Of a stretch of DNA of 9,796 bases, positions 7,012 through 9,796 are shown piece by piece. Position numbers and translations under genes: made by a program. The notes under the pieces were generated by a model. The model made no database searches. It saw only the letters and a program-made list of their open reading frames with translations, and was not told the origin of the DNA. Source of the DNA: Candidatus Nanopelagicales bacterium. Lineage in GTDB: Bacteria; Actinomycetota; Actinomycetes; S36-B12. Position 1 is the stretch's first letter. The number at the start of each line of letters is the position of its first letter. Where the stretch lies: NCBI GenBank assembly GCA_018399515.1, contig JAGYOB010000302.1, positions 1 through 9,796 on the forward strand. The letters run 5' to 3'.

Positions 7012-7881
7012 ATGACCACACACCAGACACCGATGGCGGCTGGTTGCGCCGCCGATGCACCTACCGGGCCGGTACCCGTCATCGTCTCGCCCCGGCACGA
7101 TGCATCAGTTCGAATCGAGACGATTGTCATCCCCACGCAAGATCAACCATGGCAGACCCAACGTGTGACGTCGATGGCGCTGCGTCGACGCAGCGACCAT
7201 CTGGTTGTCGGCGAGGGGATCTGCCCTGTCATGGACACTCGTCCCATCGCCGGAGGTGTCGCCGTGGATCTGCTGGTGCCGTCCGGTACGCAGCCCATCG
7301 ATGAACACGATGGGCTCCCCTTGACCATCGAACAGGTCCATCGTCTCGTCCTGCCCATCGTGGATTCCCTGTGTTCGCTGCATGATGCCGGCATGGCGCA
7401 TGGTGGCATCTCGCGATCGGCCATCCGCCGTCGCAGCGATGGTCGGGGCGTGCTGTTCGGATTCGATCCTGATGCGCGGCCGGATCAGGATGTGGCGGAT
7501 ATGGCCGGGCTCATCCTTGATCTCGTTCCCAGCGGCAGCATCGACGGGCAGGAGGCGGCGCTGCTCACCCGGGCCGTGGACCATGATCCGCATCGCCAGC
7601 CCACCATGGCCGATCTGGCCCAGGCGCTGACCCGGTCGAACCGGGGATGGGGGTCTTCGTCGATGCCGTCGACTGGATCACCGCCCGCTCGTCGACGCGC
7701 ACCGGTGGAGCCGGCCAACGATCCGGTCGCTCGGTTGCGCCAGCACACCCCGCACCATCATGCGCGGCGAGCATCACGATCGAGGTCGCTCACCTCTCGC
7801 CGATCCCTGCCGTGGTCGATCATGTCGGCGATGGCGGGAGCGTCCGCGGTTACCTGGATGATCGCGGCGATGGTGATGTGA
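7012..7881 (+). CDS. Putative tail-anchored pseudokinase, reduced kinase-like domain
   Basis: 289 residues; not a named family I recognise. Residues 104-134 read like the helix and catalytic-loop region of Ser/Thr kinases: LTIEQVHRLVLPIVDSLCSL, then HDAGMAHGGIS, where kinases have LHxxGivHrDik. The catalytic HRD is HGG (130-132). VLFGFDPDA (147-155) sits where DFG would be, with no DFG. DVADMAGLILDLV (160-172) matches the helix F segment DvyslGvvLyel, and DHDPHRQPTMADLAQAL (190-206) matches the end of the C-lobe (dPxxRPt). The activation segment is almost absent, and no Gly-rich loop or VAIK lysine is visible in the N-terminal part, so catalysis is unlikely. Residues 210-268 form a Ser/Arg/His/Pro-rich basic linker, and 269-287 form one hydrophobic helix ending two residues before the stop. 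This suggests a tail-anchored protein with its domain in the cytosol. It may act as a scaffold; the partner is unknown. Confidence 0.8.
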   Translation: MTTHQTPMAAGCAADAPTGPVPVIVSPRHDASVRIETIVIPTQDQPWQTQRVTSMALRRRSDHLVVGEGICPVMDTRPIAGGVAVDLLVPSGTQPIDEHDGLPLTIEQVHRLVLPIVDSLCSLHDAGMAHGGISRSAIRRRSDGRGVLFGFDPDARPDQDVADMAGLILDLVPSGSIDGQEAALLTRAVDHDPHRQPTMADLAQALTRSNRGWGSSSMPSTGSPPARRRAPVEPANDPVARLRQHTPHHHARRASRSRSLTSRRSLPWSIMSAMAGASAVTWMIAAMVM

Positions 7882-7902
7882 CGGCAGGTGGTGACGTGTG
7901 TG

Positions 7903-7923
7903 GCAGCCCGACGCCGTGGCTGC
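7903..7923. terminator. Weak hairpin between convergent genes
   Basis: GCAGCC (7903-7908) and GGCTGC (7918-7923) form a 6-bp GC-rich stem with a 9-nt loop in the 49-bp gap between the two convergent stop codons. No T-run follows on either strand, so it is at best a weak or non-canonical bidirectional terminator. The rest of the gap shows nothing else. Confidence 0.25.
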
Positions 7924-7930
7924 GTATGGG

Positions 7931-8821
7931 TCACAGTGTTGCGCGGATAGCCTCGTCGATGCTCGGATCAGACCAGCTGAAGCTGTGGCCCTCGAGGACG
8001 GTGGGGATCACCCGTTGGCTACCCAGGACGTCGGTGGAGAACTCGCCCAGCGCGATCTTCAAGGCGAACGCTGGCACGGGCAGGATCGTGGGACGGCCCA
8101 GGACTCGGCCCATCGCGGCGGTGACCTCAGCGTTGGTCACCGGTGCGGGGGCGGTGAGGTTGACCGGGCCCGAATACGACTCGTCTTCGAGCAGGGTGAT
8201 TAACGCGGCGACCTCGTCGCGTAGCGAGATGAACGACCAGTACTGGCGCCCGGACCCGATTTTGCCGCCCAGGCCGAGGCGAAAGATCGGCAGGAGGCGT
8301 TTCCAGGCCCCACCCTCGTCGCTGACGACGAGTCCCGTGCGGGCGAAGGCGACCCGGATCCCGGCTTCGTGCGCCGGTGCAGCGGCCGCTTCCCATTGGG
8401 CGACGACATCGGCGAGGAATCCCACGCCCTGGGGTGTGGATTCAGTGGCTTCCCGGTCACCGGTGTCGCCGTAGTACCCGATTGCTGATCCGCTGACAAG
8501 AACGCGAGGCTGGGGTTCGAGGTGGGCCATCGCTCGGGCGATGGTGTCGGTGCCATTGACGCGAGAGAGCAGGATCTGGCGCTTGTACGCCGGTGTCCAC
8601 CTCTTGTCGCCGACACCGGCGCCGGCAAGATGGATGACACCCTCGACACCGTTGAGCGCCGCAAGGTCGACCTCGCCGGTCTCGGGGTCCCAGCGGACTT
8701 CATCGGGGGTCACGGCAGCACGTCGCACCAGGCGAAGAACGTCGTGACCGCGTTCTTGCAGAGCGGGAACGAGAGCGGAGCCGATCAGCCCCGACGCTCC
8801 GGTCACGCCGACGCGCATCAT
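7931..8821 (-). CDS. TIGR01777-family NAD(P)-binding epimerase-like protein
   Basis: 296 residues, normal length for the TIGR01777 subgroup of extended short-chain dehydrogenases (E. coli YfcH, Mycobacterium Rv2216 type). The N-terminal NAD(P)-binding motif is VTGASGLIGSALV (6-18). GVIHLAGAGVGDKRWT (61-76) and LVSGSAIGYYGDTGD (108-122) are highly characteristic of the family, and the last 45-50 residues (from PTILPVPAFALKIALGEFST) form the DUF1731 domain. The substrate is unknown for the family. It starts at tandem ATGs (8821 and 8818) overlapping the E2 stop codon. A GGGGG tract lies 1 nt before the first and 4 nt before the second, so translation may really begin at 8818. It follows the E2 gene as Rv2216 follows dlaT in mycobacteria, which suggests a conserved operon but not a known functional tie. 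Confidence 0.93.
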   Translation of the reverse strand: MMRVGVTGASGLIGSALVPALQERGHDVLRLVRRAAVTPDEVRWDPETGEVDLAALNGVEGVIHLAGAGVGDKRWTPAYKRQILLSRVNGTDTIARAMAHLEPQPRVLVSGSAIGYYGDTGDREATESTPQGVGFLADVVAQWEAAAAPAHEAGIRVAFARTGLVVSDEGGAWKRLLPIFRLGLGGKIGSGRQYWSFISLRDEVAALITLLEDESYSGPVNLTAPAPVTNAEVTAAMGRVLGRPTILPVPAFALKIALGEFSTDVLGSQRVIPTVLEGHSFSWSDPSIDEAIRATL

Positions 8822-9796
8822 GCCCCCAGGTCGGTGAACGCGGCTTCTTCGAGTCGTGACTTGATCGCCGAGAGGAACCGAGCGGCATCAGCGCCGTCCA
8901 CGAGGCGGTGGTCGTAGGTCAGGGCGAAATACACCATGGAACGTACGGCGATGACGTCGCCGCCGGTCTCGTCGGCGACCACCACCGGTCGCTTCACCAC
9001 GGATCCGGTGCCCAGGATCGCCACCTGGGGTTGGTTGATGATCGGGGTGTCGAACAAGGCGCCCCGGCTTCCGGTGTTGGTGATGGTGAACGTGCCACCG
9101 GACAGCTCGTCGGGAGCGACCTTGTTCGTGCGGGTGCGCTCGGCGACGTCGGCGATACGTCGCGCCATGCCGGCGACATTGAGATCACCGGCTCCGCGGA
9201 CGACGGGCACGAGCAGGCCGCGATCGGTGTCGACGGCGACACCGAGGTTGACATCCCCGTGGTAGGTGATCGTTCCCGCTGCCATATCCAGCGAGGCGTT
9301 GACCTGGGGATACGCGGCAAGCGCCTCGACCGCTGCGATTGCGAAGAAGGGCAGGAACGACAACTTCACGCCCTCGCGACGTTCGAAGTCTCCCTTCACG
9401 CGATCGCGCAACGCGGAGATACGCGTCACGTCGACCTCGACCACCGTGGTCAACTGCGCCGAAACGTGCAGTGACTCGGTCATGCGCTCGGCGATCACGC
9501 GGCGCAGTCGGGTCATCGGTGCCGTGGTGCCGCGCAGTGCAGCAGCCTGCGGTGTGGCCGCCGTAGGCCGACCGGCGGGAGCCGGTGCAGATGTGCTGGG
9601 CGTACCCGGTGTGACCGGTACCTCGGTCGATGCAGCGGCTTTGGCTGCCTGGGCTGCGGCGAGGACATCGGCCTTGCGGATGCGGCCGCCGACACCGGTC
9701 CCGGTCAGCTGGGACAGGTCGACCCCGTTCTGGGTGGCCAGTTTGCGCACGAGGGGAGTGACGTAGGGCTCGGCGTCGGTCGCGCCCTTCACGGGC
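8818..9796 (-). CDS. 2-oxoacid dehydrogenase E2 acyltransferase (DlaT/SucB type), 5' end off the window
   Basis: The C-terminal 325 or so residues of a dihydrolipoamide acyltransferase. The frame stays open to the right edge; a GTG at 9792 could be mistaken for a start but is clearly internal, since the lipoyl domain(s) expected before it are missing. Numbering from that codon, the peripheral-subunit-binding domain is at about 9-45 (YVTPLVRKLA, then LTGTGVGGRIRKADVLAA). An Ala/Pro/Thr-rich flexible linker covers about 46-88. The catalytic domain runs from about 90 to 322 and ends with the active-site motif DHRLVDG (His295, Asp299). SGGTFTITNTGSRGALFDTP is a hallmark of actinobacterial E2 proteins. 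It transfers an acyl group from lipoamide to CoA in the pyruvate or 2-oxoglutarate dehydrogenase complex; sequence alone does not settle which. In mycobacteria this type serves pyruvate dehydrogenase. The stop overlaps the epimerase start. Confidence 0.95.
   Translation of the reverse strand, partial: PVKGATDAEPYVTPLVRKLATQNGVDLSQLTGTGVGGRIRKADVLAAAQAAKAAASTEVPVTPGTPSTSAPAPAGRPTAATPQAAALRGTTAPMTRLRRVIAERMTESLHVSAQLTTVVEVDVTRISALRDRVKGDFERREGVKLSFLPFFAIAAVEALAAYPQVNASLDMAAGTITYHGDVNLGVAVDTDRGLLVPVVRGAGDLNVAGMARRIADVAERTRTNKVAPDELSGGTFTITNTGSRGALFDTPIINQPQVAILGTGSVVKRPVVVADETGGDVIAVRSMVYFALTYDHRLVDGADAARFLSAIKSRLEEAAFTDLGA

Noticed and set aside
7647..8474. Plus-strand frame of about 275 codons crossing from the pseudokinase into the epimerase region
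   Set aside because: It spans two better-supported genes and an intergenic gap and has no coherent protein features.
9790..9792. GTG as the start of the E2 gene
   Set aside because: The protein from this codon begins just before the subunit-binding domain and would lack the lipoyl domain. The frame stays open to the window edge, so the gene is cut, not short.

Overview
The window is dense, GC-rich bacterial DNA, tiled almost end to end by nine protein-coding genes. G/C-ending codons dominate, and long spurious Arg/Pro/Gly-rich reading frames lie opposite every real gene, as expected at high GC. The content points to an actinobacterium (Actinomycetota): an actinobacterial-type E2 acyltransferase followed by a TIGR01777 epimerase (the dlaT-Rv2216 order of mycobacteria), a TgpA-like transglutaminase with an FEPTP ending, and several starts without a Shine-Dalgarno sequence. 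I cannot name the genus. No tRNA, rRNA, CRISPR array, insertion sequence or phage gene was seen, and no gene-free stretch exceeds about 80 bases.

Layout. (1) Positions 1-4250, minus strand: a compact operon reading moxR-type AAA+ ATPase, DUF58 protein, then a multi-pass membrane transglutaminase whose 3' end runs off the left edge. Junctions are TAGATG (no gap) and ATGA (overlap). This is a widespread gene trio, thought to act on envelope or periplasmic proteins. (2) 4329-4856, plus strand: a lone MaoC/hot-dog-fold hydratase-like gene, divergent from the moxR operon. (3) 4884-6937, minus strand: a FAD-dependent amine-oxidase-like gene, translationally coupled by ATGA to an S51 (peptidase E-like) serine peptidase. 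(4) 7012-7881, plus strand: a 289-residue protein I read as a reduced, catalytically dead protein-kinase-like domain with a basic linker and one C-terminal membrane helix. It is divergent from the oxidoreductase. (5) 7931-9796, minus strand: the C-terminal part of a 2-oxoacid dehydrogenase E2 acyltransferase (start beyond the right edge), coupled to a TIGR01777-family NAD(P)-binding epimerase-like gene.

The genes form separate units rather than one pathway. The E2 is central metabolism, the MoxR operon is envelope-related, and the hydratase, oxidoreductase/peptidase pair and pseudokinase are accessory. The most interesting item is the tail-anchored pseudokinase. A second pattern is that all four genes at divergent promoters have a -10-like hexamer 5-7 nt before the start codon and mostly lack a ribosome binding site, suggesting leaderless transcripts, while the coupled peptidase gene has a textbook AAGGAG. 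I did not find a convincing multi-gene undescribed system.
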